From Frigoriglobus tundricola (GTDB lineage Bacteria; Planctomycetota; Planctomycetia; Gemmatales; Gemmataceae), in NCBI RefSeq assembly GCF_013128195.2, contig NZ_CP053452.2, forward strand, positions 8,122,001-8,186,000: a stretch of 64,000 nt of DNA, in the 5' to 3' direction. A model generated the notes under the pieces. It worked only from the letters and a program-made list of their open reading frames with translations, was not told where the DNA came from and did no database searches. The translations under genes and the position numbers were made by a program. Below are positions 43,614-54,965 of the stretch, piece after piece (the stretch's first letter is position 1; every line of letters begins with the position of its first letter).

Positions 43614-45782
43614 TCACTTTTCGACGGCCGTAACGTCCTGGAAGACGGCCTCGCTGTGGGTGACAGTGGCCCCGTTCTGGCGGTAGGTCACCGACCCGTA
43701 CTTGCGGAAGATTTTCAGAACGCCAAGCACCTTCATGGCCGTCACCTCGTTCTTCTTCGCGTCGCCCTCCGCGGCGGCCATGCGGGCGCCGAAATCGACC
43801 CACGGGCCGGTCGCGTCGATCAACCCGGCCCAGTTGAGGTAGAAGGCCGAGTCCGCGGCCTTGCGCGCGGTGAAAGGCGTCAGCCCGGCCGTGAACGGCG
43901 TTTCGGTCAGGAGCCGGTCGGCGTGACCGCGCGACAGGGTGAGGACCGCGACCTTGTCCGAGAGCCCGCCGGTCGGCTGGAACTGCTCGTCCACCCCGAG
44001 CCCCGCCGGGAGCGGGTAGTGGGCGAAGGTTCGCCCGCCCTTGGTCTCGACCTTCGGCCGCGGGATCTCGAACTCCGGGATCGTCCCCGGCGGCGCCACC
44101 TCACGGGCCTTGTTCAGCAGCTTATTGACGCCCACCCGGTAGCCTTCCAGGGCCTTCTCGAGCTTCGCCCGGTCGCTCACCCCGACCACGACGCCGAGTT
44201 CCAGCAGTGGCAGCGGCCGGTCGGCCGGCGGCATCGCGGCGTGCCACTGCTTGCTGGTCCACTTGGCGTCCAGGACCACGCCCTCCTGCCCGTCCGCCAG
44301 GGCCGGCAGCCAGAGCCGTTCGGTCACGTCGCTCAGCTCTTTCAGCACCGGGTAGATCTCCTGTCGCACCGTCTTGATGATCGGCTCGGCGTCCGGCGCC
44401 TTGACGAGCGCGACCTGTTCCACGTGGCCCGCGATGATCTTGGTCCACTTGACCGCCGCCCGGTAGTCGTCGACCGTGGTGCCCGAGCGCCACACGGCCG
44501 CCATTAGCGGGTCGCCGCCGAGGTGGTTCAGCAGGGTCAACGGGCGCGGTTCGCCGGCCGCCGGGGGCGTGTAATCGTGGGCGTAGGTCTCCCACCCCCG
44601 CGCGGTGCGGAAACTGAACGAGGTCGCCGCTCCCGCTTTCGCGATGTCCTTGGCCACCGCCTTCAGCAGGGCTTCGGCGTCTTTCTCGATCGCCTTCCGC
44701 AGATCGTCGGGCAGGTCCGCCTGTTCCAGCCCCGCCTTGATGACCTCCCCGAACCCCAGCACGTCTTCGGCGGTGGCGCCGGCCGCCTGGCGCAGCGCGG
44801 CGCTGGTGTACCCGACGGCCGTCAGCGGCTTCCCGGCGGACTCCGTCAGCGGCTTGAACTCCGGTCGCCCCGCGAGCTTGGGACCGGGGCCGCCGAACTT
44901 GGCCAACTGTTCGGTGGACGGGCCGATGGCGACCAGCAAGTAGCCCTGGCGCACCCCGATGGCGACGGTCAGCTTCAGCGACTTGAGGTGCTTGAGCAGA
45001 GGGGCGAACTCGCCCTCCTTCTCCTCGAACATGGCGATCGGCACCATCTCCCACGGAACCAACGACCCGTCGAGTTCGAGCACGAGGAACTCGTCCTCGT
45101 CCACCTTGGCGCGTTTCGACCGTCCCTTGAGGGGGGTATCGGCGAGGGCGGCGGTGACGATCGGGTCGAGCCGCTTCAACTGAGCCTTGACTTTGGCCGC
45201 GTCGCTCACCTTGAAGCCGATCAACAGGTCCGGGATCCGCAACCGCTCCGGCTTCTCGCTGAGCGACTTGAGGACGATCCGAATGCGGGCCAAGTTCGGG
45301 TCGTCGACGTCCCCACCCAGCAGTTTCTGAAAGGCCGGGCCGTACCTGGCCCCGCCGAGCAGTTCCTGACTCAATGACAGGAGGTCGCCCGTGCCGGCCC
45401 CGGTGGAGACGAAGACCTCGTTCGAGACCGCGTCCAGCGCGAGCGCCGGCAACTCGGCGTTGGCCGGCTCGGCCAGGAACGCCCGCAGGGCGGCCGCCCC
45501 TTCGTTGCCGTCCTTGGCGAATTCCTCCGCGGCCTTCTTGCGGACCTCTTTCACGGCCGGATCGTTCCAGAGCTGCTGCCACGCCCGGCTGCGGCCGAGC
45601 AGTTCGATCGTTTCGCCGAGCCGAAGGACCGACTGGTAGGTCTCAACTGTGACCGGGAGCTTGTCGAGTGCCGTGGCCGGCGCCGGGTCGGCCGCCCGCA
45701 CCTGTCCCGTGACGGCGAAGGGGAGCAGCACAACGGCAAGTACCAGACCCAGCGGAATTCGGTGGCGCGCGGAGGCGAACAT
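43614..45782 (-). CDS. Large exported protein of unknown function
   Basis: The 722-residue product has a Sec-type signal peptide (RIPLGLVLAVVLLPFAVTGQ-VRA). The mature protein contains paired segments with the same theme: LRIPDLLIGFKVSDAAKVKA with QLKRLDPIV, and LPLLELGVVVGVSDRAKLEK with ALEGYRVGVNKLL. Both describe a beta strand followed by a KLxxxL helix, suggesting an internal duplication of an alpha/beta domain, as in DUF3352-type surface proteins. There are no cysteines suggesting redox or metal sites. I cannot assign a function. It is divergent from the tandem sigma array, with 344 bp between starts. Confidence 0.78.
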   Translation of the reverse strand: MFASARHRIPLGLVLAVVLLPFAVTGQVRAADPAPATALDKLPVTVETYQSVLRLGETIELLGRSRAWQQLWNDPAVKEVRKKAAEEFAKDGNEGAAALRAFLAEPANAELPALALDAVSNEVFVSTGAGTGDLLSLSQELLGGARYGPAFQKLLGGDVDDPNLARIRIVLKSLSEKPERLRIPDLLIGFKVSDAAKVKAQLKRLDPIVTAALADTPLKGRSKRAKVDEDEFLVLELDGSLVPWEMVPIAMFEEKEGEFAPLLKHLKSLKLTVAIGVRQGYLLVAIGPSTEQLAKFGGPGPKLAGRPEFKPLTESAGKPLTAVGYTSAALRQAAGATAEDVLGFGEVIKAGLEQADLPDDLRKAIEKDAEALLKAVAKDIAKAGAATSFSFRTARGWETYAHDYTPPAAGEPRPLTLLNHLGGDPLMAAVWRSGTTVDDYRAAVKWTKIIAGHVEQVALVKAPDAEPIIKTVRQEIYPVLKELSDVTERLWLPALADGQEGVVLDAKWTSKQWHAAMPPADRPLPLLELGVVVGVSDRAKLEKALEGYRVGVNKLLNKAREVAPPGTIPEFEIPRPKVETKGGRTFAHYPLPAGLGVDEQFQPTGGLSDKVAVLTLSRGHADRLLTETPFTAGLTPFTARKAADSAFYLNWAGLIDATGPWVDFGARMAAAEGDAKKNEVTAMKVLGVLKIFRKYGSVTYRQNGATVTHSEAVFQDVTAVEK

Positions 45783-46126
45783 CGTGGCGTCCTGAAACAG
45801 GTCGGAAGAATTGGTACGGACCCGACGGTCGTCATTGTAGCGGCCGACCGAGACGATCCCGGTTCATAAAACCCACTTTCTTTCAGACCATTCGGCCCCG
45901 CGAGCGACGGCCCGGAACCGGGTTCGGCCGCAGGAAGTCGGACCGGGAGCTGTTGACTCTCGAGCCCGGTGCGGCACAGGACCTCGGCGACATCGAACCG
46001 CAGAGGTGACTCTCGTCGGTGTGGTCTCTGGTCAAGTGAAGGCACCACACCTGGGAAAGAAGTGAATACGCCGGCCGCTCGGCGCACATCTTGAGTGTGT
46101 ATACTCGTGGGCCGGGAGGGCGCGTC
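45783..46126. promoter_or_regulatory. Divergent intergenic region upstream of the sigma array
   Basis: 344 bp between the 722-aa protein gene and the first array gene. No gene is supported. An AT-richer part at about 45865-45890 (TTCATAAAACCCACTTTC) and GTGTGTATACTCG at 46095-46107, close to the first array start, are the best promoter candidates. The leader hairpin seen before copies 2-4 is absent here. Confidence 0.45.
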
Positions 46127-48957
46127 ATGGCGGGGCAGGCGGCGGTTCTGCGAACAGTTATGCGATCGGTCGAGCCGAAGTCGGCCGCGACCGACCGCGA
46201 GTTGCTTCTCCGGTTCGCGCGCGAAAACGATCAGACGGCGTTTGCCGCCCTCGTCAAGCGCCACACGCCGATGGTTCTGGGGGTGTGTCGCCGGGCGCTC
46301 CCGACCGTGCAGGACGCCGAGGACGCCTGTCAGGCGACGTTTCTGGTGCTGGCGAAGCGGACCACCGGCGGGTGCTGGCACGAATCGGTGGCGAATTGGC
46401 TGTACGCCACGGCGCGCCGGGTGGCGCACAACGCGCGCCTCGCCGCGGAGCGGCGGGCGCGGCGCGAGGCCGGAGCGGCGGTGCCGGAGGCCGTCGAACC
46501 GGTGGACCGGATGACCGGCCGGGAGTTGCTCACGGCTCTCGACCGCGCACTCGAGGCGTTGCCCGCCCGGTATCGCGAACCGCTCGTGCTGTGCTACCTG
46601 GAGGGGCTCACCCGCGACGAGGCCGCCACCCGGCTCGGGGTTCCGCTCGCCACACTTCACACCCGCATCGACCGGGCGCGGAAGCGGTTGCACGAGATCC
46701 TGACCCGCGCCGGCTGCGGCCTCGGCGTCGGTTTGTTGGGACTCGCGGAGGCGCCACAGGCGGGTGCGGCGCCACCGCGGCTGGTCGCATCCATCCTGAC
46801 TGCCGTTTCGAGACTCACCCCGACAGGCGCCGGCGGACCGCTGAGCGGAGGCTGCGGTACGGGTACGCTCGCGCGAACGAAGGCGGCGGTGGCCGCTGCG
46901 TTCGGACTGCTCGCGGTCGGGTTCGCGCTCGCGGTGCCGGCTGCCGGGCCACCTTCGGTGGCCCCGGATCAGCCGAACACGAGCGTCACGTCCGACCCGA
47001 AGGCGAACGCGAAAAAAACGAAACGCTACAGGAGCCGACCGAACCGAAGGAGAAGCGGATCGAGGTCAGGGGCGTGGTACTCGGTCCCGACGACACGCCC
47101 GTCCCCGGCGCGACGCTGTACCTGTCGAATGGGAGGAAATCGCTGGTGCCCGCGCCGCAAAAGGAGGTCGCTGCTGACGGCACGTTCAGCTTCACTCTGA
47201 CCCGGGACGAACGTGAGTACCCGCCGACGCTCATCGCGACCGCGAACGGTCACGGGCTCGGGTGGGCGCACCTGGACGTCGGCTCGCTTACCAAACTCAC
47301 GTTGCGTCTGACGCCGGACGAGCCGGTCCGGGGCAAGGTCATCGACCTGGAGGGCAAGCCGGTCGCGGGCGTGTCAGTGTCGGTGGATCGTATGTGCGGG
47401 CCTCGCGCTGAGAAGACTCTCGACCGGTGGTTGAAGGTCACCCGTGACCCAAAGGCGGACGTGCACGTACAGTTCGAGTTGTTGGAGCGGGGCGCCGACC
47501 CCACGGGCCTGATACCCGCCGTGACGTCCGACCGGGACGGCAAGTTCGAAATCCGCGGCGTGGGGCGCGACCGGCTCGTGAACCTGCGCGTCACCGGACC
47601 GACCTGTGAGACTCACGATCTGACGGTTGTGACGCGCCGGGTCGAACGGTTCACCTCGAACCGGCTCCTCAACGGCTGGGGGCCGACCGTTCAGGGTATC
47701 GAGCCGGTCGCGGTCGCCGCCCCGGTCCCGGTGACGAAGGGCCGGGTGCTGGATGCGGCCACGGGCAAGCCGATCCCGGGTTCGGTTCTGTGCGTCCAGT
47801 ATCAACCGTGGGAACCGGTCGTCGCGGACACCGAGGGCCGGTTCACACTCCCCGGGTTGCCGCCGCGCAAGAACGAGTTCGGGGTTGTGGTCTTCCCCCC
47901 GACCGGCTCGCCGTACCACCGGATCGTTGCGACCGTCCCGGCCGACGCGACGGCGCGGGCCGCGTTCAACCTCAAGCTCACCCGCGGCATCCCGGCGACG
48001 GTGAAGATCGTGGACAAAACGACGCGCCGGCCCGTCGAAGTGGCACTCCAGTACAGGGTGTTCGAGGCCGACAACCCGAACGTGAAACAAGTGCCCAACG
48101 TCTGGCACCATGGCGAGTGGGCCGACGCGCCCAACGTGTCCGCGGCACGGAAATCCGAGTACCAGATTGTCGTGTTCCCGGGGTTGGGGCTGTTGGCGGC
48201 GGGTGTCCGGTGGAGCGAGCGCGACTATCTCCCCCAAGTAGGAGTCGAGGCGTTCGACAAGTACAACGATGGCAATCAGATCTCAGGTCTGGGTGGCATG
48301 AACATTATTCCGAGCGAGTGGAACACGTTCGCCCGCGTCGACGTACCAGCCGACGCCAAGGGGTTCACTGTCACCCTCGAACTGGACCGCGGGCTGACGG
48401 CCGCCGGGCGCCTGGTCGATGGTGGCGGGAAGCCGCTCGCCGGTGCGAAAGCGCACGGGTTGCGGAGAGGGCTGCCGGGGCAGGGCGGGTGGGTGCCGAC
48501 GGCCGACGCGACGTTTACCGTCACCGCGCTCCGGGCCGGCGAGAAGCGCCGGGTGATGTTCGTGCACCCGGAGCGCAAGCTGGCCGGGGCGGCGGTCGCA
48601 GTCGGAGGCGCGAAGGAACCGCTCGAAGTGCGCATGGAGCCGTGGGGCGAGGTGACCGGGCGCCTGGTCGGGGTGAACGGGGAACCGGCACGGGGCCGGG
48701 TGGACCTGTCACCCGACTTCAATTGGGTCACGGATCTCGAGCGGGGTTCGTCGCCGTTCTCACACCCGGAACTCGTTGGACCCGAGGCGGACGCCAAAGG
48801 CCGGTTCCGCATCACCGGTCTCGTCCCGGGCCAGACGTACCGATGGAACGCTGTCGGGTACAACAAATTCACGACAGTGAAAGTGCCGGACACCGTCGCA
48901 AAATCCGGCAAGACGATCGACCTCGGGGACATCGTACTCTCCGAGGGAGAGCCGTAA
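46127..48957 (+). CDS. ECF sigma-transmembrane-repeat protein, array copy 1 (one frameshift)
   Basis: Joining frames gives about 943 aa from ATG 46127 (GGGAGG upstream). Region 2: RFARENDQTAFAALVKRHTP with DAEDACQATFLVLAKR. Region 4: LPARYREPLVLCYLEGLTRD with RLGVPLATLHTRIDRARKRL. A TM helix follows (AAVAAAFGLLAVGFALAVPA). The tail has carboxypeptidase-regulatory-like units: VRGVVLGPDDTPVPGATLYL, VRGKVIDLEGKPVAGVSVSV, TKGRVLDAATGKPIPGSVLC, AAGRLVDGGGKPLAGAKAHG and VTGRLVGVNGEPARGRVDLS. The frame breaks at A7 (47012-47018), just after the TM; an eighth A restores it. As read, the product is a sigma factor with TM ending at 47200. The tail most resembles copies 2 and 4. Confidence 0.83.
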
Positions 48958-48988
48958 ACCAGCCGCGGGTAGCAAAAGTGCCACCCGT

Positions 48989-49053
48989 GCGTCCGTTTCG
49001 GAAGTCGGCGGAAATGATAGGGGCGAGGTTTCCGCAACGGACGGGAGACGGCC
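48989..49053 (+). promoter_or_regulatory. Leader hairpin of array copy 2
   Basis: GTCCGTTTCGGAAG (48991-49004) can pair with TTTCCGCAACGGAC (49029-49042) at 12 of 14 positions around a 24-nt loop. GGGAG (49043-49047) and ATG 49054 follow directly. The same block precedes copies 3 and 4, so it is a shared 5' element that could be an operator or a translational control hairpin. Confidence 0.6.
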
Positions 49054-51902
49054 ATGATCGGACAGACGGGTGGGGCGGTGTTACGTGCGGTCCGTGCCGC
49101 CGGCGCCACGCGCGCGACGGACCGCACTCTGCTCGCGCAGTACGCGGCGGGCGACCAGGACGCCTTCGCCGCCCTGGTCGAGCGGCACGCCGAGATGGTA
49201 CTCGGCGTGTGTCGGAGAACCCTGCCCACCGCGCAGGACGCCGAGGACGCGTGCCAGGCCGTGTTCCTGGTGCTCGCCCGCAAGGCGGGGCGGCAGGGGT
49301 GGAGCGAGTCGGTGGCGAACTGGCTCTACGCAACGGCCCGCAAAGTCGCCTCGAACGCCCGCCGCACCGCGGCCCGCCGCGCCCGGCGCGAGGCGGCGGT
49401 CGCCGCGCCCCGGCGCACCCGCCGGTGCGCGCTTCGGGTCGGGAGGTTCTCGACGCCCTGGACGAGGAACTGGACCGGTTGCCGGCCCGGTACCGTGAGC
49501 CGCTCGTCCTGTGTCACCTGGAGGGGCTCACCCGGGACGAGGCCGCGGCCCGCCTGGGCGTTTCGCTCGCTACTCTCAAGAGCCAGCTCGACCGCGGCCG
49601 GAAGAGCCTTGCCGGCGCCCTCACGCGGCGGGGCGTGGCGCTCGGCACCGGGCTGCTGCTCGGCGCGATCACCGCACCGGCCGGTGCCTGTCCGCCGCAC
49701 CTGTTGGCCGCCATCGGCCGCACCGCGGCCGGGTCGGTTTCGAGTGCCGTCGGAAAACTGGCACGGGTCGCCGCGACCGCGCCACTGGAGAGGATCAAGC
49801 TGGCGGCGGTGAGCGTCCTCGGGCTGGCTGTGGTCGGGCTCGTGCTGGCCGGGTCCGGCGCGGACCTCCCGTCCTGCGCCAGCGAACCGTTTCGCGCCGC
49901 CCTGACCGCCCCGCACCCGGACCCGAAGGGCGGGGCGCCGGCGGTCACGAAGGAACCGACCGACCCGAGCGAGCCGGCGAAGAAGTCCCCGACGATCGAG
50001 GTGAGGGGCGTGGTGCTCGGACCCGACCACAAGCCCGTCCCCGGCGCCAAGCTGTTCCTGGGCCATCACTGGAAATCGCTCGGACTCGCACCCCAGGCCG
50101 CGGCGGACGCGGAGGGCGCGTTCGCCTTCACTGTGGCCGAGGACGAGTACACCCACGTCATCGCAACGGCCCCCGGTCTTGGGATCGCCTGGACCGATTG
50201 GGATGCCCTGCGCGCCCGCCCGGTACCGGCGCTCACGCTCCACCTGACGGCCGACGAGCCGATCCGCGGCAAGGTGGTGAACCTGGAAGGCAAACCGATC
50301 GCCGGCGTGTCGGTGTCCGTGATCCGGCTGTACCGGCCCGAAAAAGAGAAGACACTCGACGCCTGGCTCAAAACCGCTCCCGATGCCAAGCCCGGGTCTC
50401 CCGACTTGACGCCGTTGTATCGCTGGCCGAACGATTCGGGGCGCGTCGCACCGGCGACCACGGACCGCGACGGGACGTTCGAGATCCGCGGAGTGGGCCG
50501 GGATCGCGTCGCGGTGCTCCACGTCTTCGGACCCACGACGGCCGTCCACCAGTGGAACGTCGTCACGCGCAAGATCGAAAAGTTCATCGGGCGCGGGCCG
50601 ATCAACCTCGGGGACGATACGTTCCACGGGTCGGAACCGATCCTGGTGGGGGCGCCCGTTCCGGTCACGACCGGCCGGGTGACCGACACCGAGACCGGCA
50701 AACCGATCCCCGGCTCGGTTGTCACGGTCGAGGGACTTTCTCAACAGCAGATGACGATGACGGGTCTGACTGTCGTGGCGGACAAGGACGGTCGGTTCAC
50801 GCTGCCCGGTGTGCCGGTCGGAACGCCCCTGTTGGCGGTCGGCGTCGAGGGGCCGAGCGGCGCGCCGTATCACCCGGTTCGTCTGAACGTGCCGGACGAC
50901 ACGGCCGCGCGAGCCGCGTTCGATGTGAAACTGACCCGCGGCATCCCCGTGATCGTGCGGGTCGTGGACAAGGCGACCGGCCAGCCGGTGGAAGCGCAAC
51001 TCCGCTACGGGGTGTTCACGGACGAGAACCCGAACGTCAAACGCGTTCCGAATCTTTCGGGTTTCTTCAACGGCGCGCCGGTGCCGCTCGAGCCGCGGAA
51101 CCGGGCCGAGTACCGGCTCCTGGTCATGCCCGGCAAAGGTCTGGTCGGCGCGACCGTGTACGGAAAGGGCCTGTACCTGAGCGGGGTCGGCGCGGAGGCG
51201 TTCGCCAAGTACCGCAAGGGCGATGAGCTGAACGGACTGGCGGGGGGATTTCGGTTCCCCGTATTCTCCGCGAACACGCTGGTTCCGATCGATGTGCCGG
51301 CAGACGCCAAGGAGTTCCGTGTCACCCTCGAACTGGAGCGCGGGGTGACAGCCCCTGTCCGCGTGGTCGGTGCTGACGGGAAACCCGTGTCCGGGACCGT
51401 GAGCCGCGGGCTCTTCAACTCGATGTTCGCCAACGAGGATTGGAGCGAGCCGGCGCCCGGTGCGACGTTCACGGCGGTGGCGCTGCGCCCGGGCCAGACG
51501 CGCCGGGTCCTGTTCCTTCACACGGAGCGCAAGCTGGCCGGGTCCGCGGTCGTTCTGGGCGGCGCGAAAGAACCGATCGAGGTGCGGATGGAACCCTGGG
51601 GCGAGATGAGCGGGCGGGTGATCGGGGCCGCCGGCGCGCCGGCGGCGGGTCCGATCTCGATGCAGTGGGACGCGGTTTCCGAGGACAAGGCCGACCCGTC
51701 ACCCGTCCGCCCGCCGCGCACCCAGATGGCCCAACTCGGGGCGGACGGGCGGTTCCGCATCGACGGTCTTGTTCCCGGGCTGACGTACCAGTTGGCCCTT
51801 CAGGGGCCGACGTTCTCGTGCGACTCGGTCGCAAAGAAGGTCGCGAAATCCGGCAAGACGGTCGACCTCGGGGACATCGTGTTTAGCCTCGAAGAGCCGT
51901 AA
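49054..51902 (+). CDS. ECF sigma-transmembrane-repeat protein, array copy 2 (one frameshift)
   Basis: Joined length is about 949 aa from ATG 49054. The N-terminus MIGQTGGAVLRAVRAAG is shared by copies 2-4. Region 2: YAAGDQDAFAALVERHAEMV with DAEDACQAVFLVLARKA. Region 4: LPARYREPLVLCHLEGLTRD with LGVSLATLKSQLDRGRKSLA. TM: IKLAAVSVLGLAVVGLVLAG. Repeats: VRGVVLGPDHKPVPGAKLFL, IRGKVVNLEGKPIAGVSVSV, TTGRVTDTETGKPIPGSVVT, VRVVGADGKPVSGTVSRG and SGRVIGAAGAPAAGPISMQW. The frame is broken at CCCC (49408-49411); one more C restores it. The break lies between regions 2 and 4, so the present reading would lack region 4. Confidence 0.84.
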
Positions 51903-51940
51903 CCCGGTGCTTCGGGGGGGTGGAGCGGTCGGGATTCCGT

Positions 51941-52003
51941 GCGTCCGAACGGCGCCGGGCGGAAATGACCCGATAGAGTTTCCGCACCGGACCGGAGAAA
52001 GCC
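51941..52003 (+). promoter_or_regulatory. Leader of array copy 3
   Basis: It shares GCGTCCG at the left, GGAAATGA in the middle and GTTTCCGCACCGGACCGGAG before the start with the copy 2 leader. The stem is weaker here: GTCCG (51943-51947) pairs with CGGAC (51988-51992). ATG 52004 follows the GGAG by seven bases. Confidence 0.5.
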
Positions 52004-54871
52004 ATGATCGGGCACACGGGTGGAGTCGTCCTGCGCGCGGCGCGGGCCGCGGCCAGCGGCACCGGGGCCGGTACGGCTGCGACCGATCGCGCACTGCTCG
52101 CGCGGTTCGCTGGCGGCGACCAGGCCGCGTTCACCGCGCTGGTCGAGCGCCACATGGGCATGGTTCTGGGCGTGTGCCGGCGGGCGCTGCCCAACCCGCA
52201 CGACGCCGACGACGCGTGCCAGGCCGTGTTCCTCGTTCTCGCGAGACGGGCCGAGGGGGCGCTGGGACGAATCGGTGGCGAACTGGCTGTACGCCACCGC
52301 CCGCAAAGTCGCCGCGAACGCCGTCCGCGCCGCCGCCCGGCGCGCCCGGCACGAGGTCCGAGTCGCGCCACCGGTGCCGGCGTCGCCCCTTGATGATCTG
52401 ACGGGGCGGGAGGTGCTGGCGGCCCTCGACGAGGAACTCGACCGCCTCCCGCGCGGTACCGCAAGCCCTTGGTTCTGTGCTGTCTCGAAGGGCTCACCCG
52501 GGACGAGGCCGCGGCCCGCCTGGGCGTTCCGCTCACCACCCTCAAGAGCCAGCTCGACCGCGGCCGGCAGAAGTTGGCCGGTGCCCTCACGCGACGCGGC
52601 GTGGCGCTGGGCGTGGGACTGCTGCTCGGGGCCGTCACCTCGCCGGCCGGTGCGTGTCCGCCGCGACTCGTCGCAGCCGCCCTCACGGCCGCGTCGGGTG
52701 CCGCGCCGAAAGGCGTCCGGGCGCTGGCCGAGGGCGCGGGCGCGTGCGGAACGGTCAAGAGGTTCGTTGCAGCGGCGGTCCTGCTCGGTGTCGTGGGGGT
52801 GGCAGTAGCCTTTGGGCCAGGTGCCGGGCCGGAACACCGCGAGGGTGCAAAGGCTCCGGCTCGGAAGCCGCCCGGAGAACCCCAAAAGCCGAACCCGACG
52901 CCGCCCGGTACGACCGTTCGACCCACCGGCACGGCAGACGAGAAGGTCGGTAAGGACGCCGGCGAAACCGTGACCTACCGCGGGCGCGTGCTCGGGCCGG
53001 ACGGGAAACCAGTCGCCGGCGCGAAACTCTACGCCGAGCAATCGTACCGCTATACCGGGCGACCAAAAACCCTCGCCGATCGCACCACCACGGACGCCGA
53101 GGGCCGGTTCGAGTTCCGCGTTCCCCGAGCCCTGTTCGAGGGGGCCGAAGGCACGGTCGCGGCCACGGCGCCCAAGCACGGGCTGGGCTGGGTGGAACTG
53201 GGTGTCGGCGCCCGGGACGACGACCTGACGATCCGCCTGAGTGGTGAGGACACGCCCGTGATGGGTCAGATCGTTACGCTCGAAGGAAAACCGGTGCCGG
53301 GCGTGCGCGTCACCGCCGTCCAGGTCAGCGCCGCTGCCCAGGACGACCTCGGCCCGTGGCTCCGAGCCATCAAGCAGAAGCGCGACAACGATGATCCCGA
53401 GTGGGAGCACCTGCGCCACCGGATCGGCGGAATGGGCCTCGCCGCGACGACGGACGCAACGGGCCGGTTCGAGCTGCGCGGCATCGGGTCGAACCGCCTC
53501 GTCCGGTTGCGGCTCGAAGGGCCAACGGTCAGCACACAGGACATCCGCGTCCTCACCCGCACCGGAGAAACACTCACGGTGAAGCACTGGGAGGGCGATC
53601 CGCAGTTCAAACGAGCGCCAACCTTCCTGACGTACTATGCCGCCAACTTCCGGCACCCGGCCGCACCCACTCGGCCGATCGTCGGGGTGGTGCGCGACCG
53701 GGACAGCGGGAAGCCGCTCGGCGGGGTGACGATCCGAGGGTACAAGTTCGCGGACCGCGAACTCCTGGACGTCGGCGAGGCCGCGGTCGAAGCGACAACC
53801 GACAAGGAGGGCCGGTACCGGCTCGTGGGGATGCCGCGCGGGACCGGCAACGAGATCCTCGCGGTGCCCGGCCCCGACCAGCCGTACCTGCTCTGTCGGA
53901 AGGCGGTCGCCGATCCCCCCGGTCTGAATCCGGTGACCGTCGACTACGAGTTGAAGCGCGGCGTGTGGATCGAAGGCAAGGTCACCGACACGGCGTCCGG
54001 GCGGCCGGTGCGCGTCGCCGTGGAATACTTCGCGACCCGGGACAATCCGAACCGGCGCGATCATCCCGGCTTCGAAAACATCTACGGCTTCTTTTACTCC
54101 GACTCGTTCTCGAAAACCGATGGCTCCTACCGGGTCGTCGGCATCCCGGGTGCCGGGCTCGTGGTGACCGGGCGCACACGCGAGCATTTATGCACCACCG
54201 AACGTGACGACGAGTTCGGGCGGAAGGAAGGGCACATTGCGGCAGCGCCGAACTTTCTCGGCCCGCTCATCAACTTCACCGCCATCGCCAGCGTCGAAGC
54301 GAAAGCGGGGGCCGAATCCACCCGGCGCGACGTGACGCTCGACCCGGGTTGGACGTTCACGGGCAGTCTGATCGGTCCCGACGGAAAACCCGTCACCGGC
54401 GCGCAGTGGTTGGCAGTCGAGAGTGCGTCCGCGCGGTGGACCGACAAAATGGAAGGGGCCGCGTTCACCGTAGCGAAGTTCAACCCCAAGAGCCCCCGCG
54501 ACATCCTCTTTCGGCACGCCGAGAAAGGACTGGTCGGGATTCTCCAACCACCCGCGGAGAACGGCGGCAGGGTGACGGTTCGAATGCAACCCGGCGCGAC
54601 GGTCACCGGCCGACTGCTCGACGCGGACGGGCGTCCGCGGGCCGGTATCCGGGTGGAGCTGTGGGTGCGGACCAAGCAAACGCCCCACTTTGAGGATTAC
54701 TCGCCCAAGAGCATCGTGACGGACAAGGACGGCCGGTTCCGCATCGAGGCGCTCGTTCCGGAGTTCCGGTTCATGTTGTTTCACACTGAAGGCACCTTGG
54801 AGTTCGGGGACGGTTTACGTTCCGGAGAAGTGAAAGACCTGGGCGACGTGCGCCTGAAGGCGGGTCAATAG
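52004..54871 (+). CDS. ECF sigma-transmembrane-repeat protein, array copy 3 (two compensating frameshifts)
   Basis: Joined length is about 955 aa. Region 2: RFAGGDQAAFTALVERHMGM with DADDACQAVFLVLARRAEG; region 4: LVLCCLEGLTRDEAAARLGV with LTTLKSQLDRGRQKLAGALT; TM: VKRFVAAAVLLGVVGVAVAF. One extra G in GGGGG (52255-52259) and one missing base at CCC (52448-52450) put about 65 codons out of frame. The in-between frame encodes the expected WDESVANWLYATARKVAANA, while the starting frame hits a stop at 52393. The tail is the most divergent of the four: YRGRVLGPDGKPVAGAKLYA, MGQIVTLEGKPVPGVRVTAV, VGVVRDRDSGKPLGGVTIRG, IEGKVTDTASGRPVRVAVEY, FTGSLIGPDGKPVTGAQWLA and VTGRLLDADGRPRAGIRVEL. Confidence 0.82.
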
Positions 54872-54900
54872 CCGAGCGCAACCGGGGTTCGGAATCGGGT

Positions 54901-54965
54901 GCGTCCGTTTCGGGATCGGCGGCCATGACCCGTGTGGAGGTTCCGCAACGGACAGGAGCGCGGCG
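54901..54965 (+). promoter_or_regulatory. Leader hairpin of array copy 4
   Basis: GTCCGTTTCGG (54903-54913) pairs with CCGCAACGGAC (54943-54953) at 10 of 11 positions, then AGGAG and ATG 54966. It matches the copy 2 leader closely (GCGTCCGTTTCGG and TTCCGCAACGGAC conserved). Confidence 0.6.

Noticed and set aside
48989..54965. The repeated leader blocks, considered as attachment sites or direct repeats from transposition
   Set aside because: They occur at homologous positions before paralogous start codons and are best explained by gene duplication with retained 5' regions.
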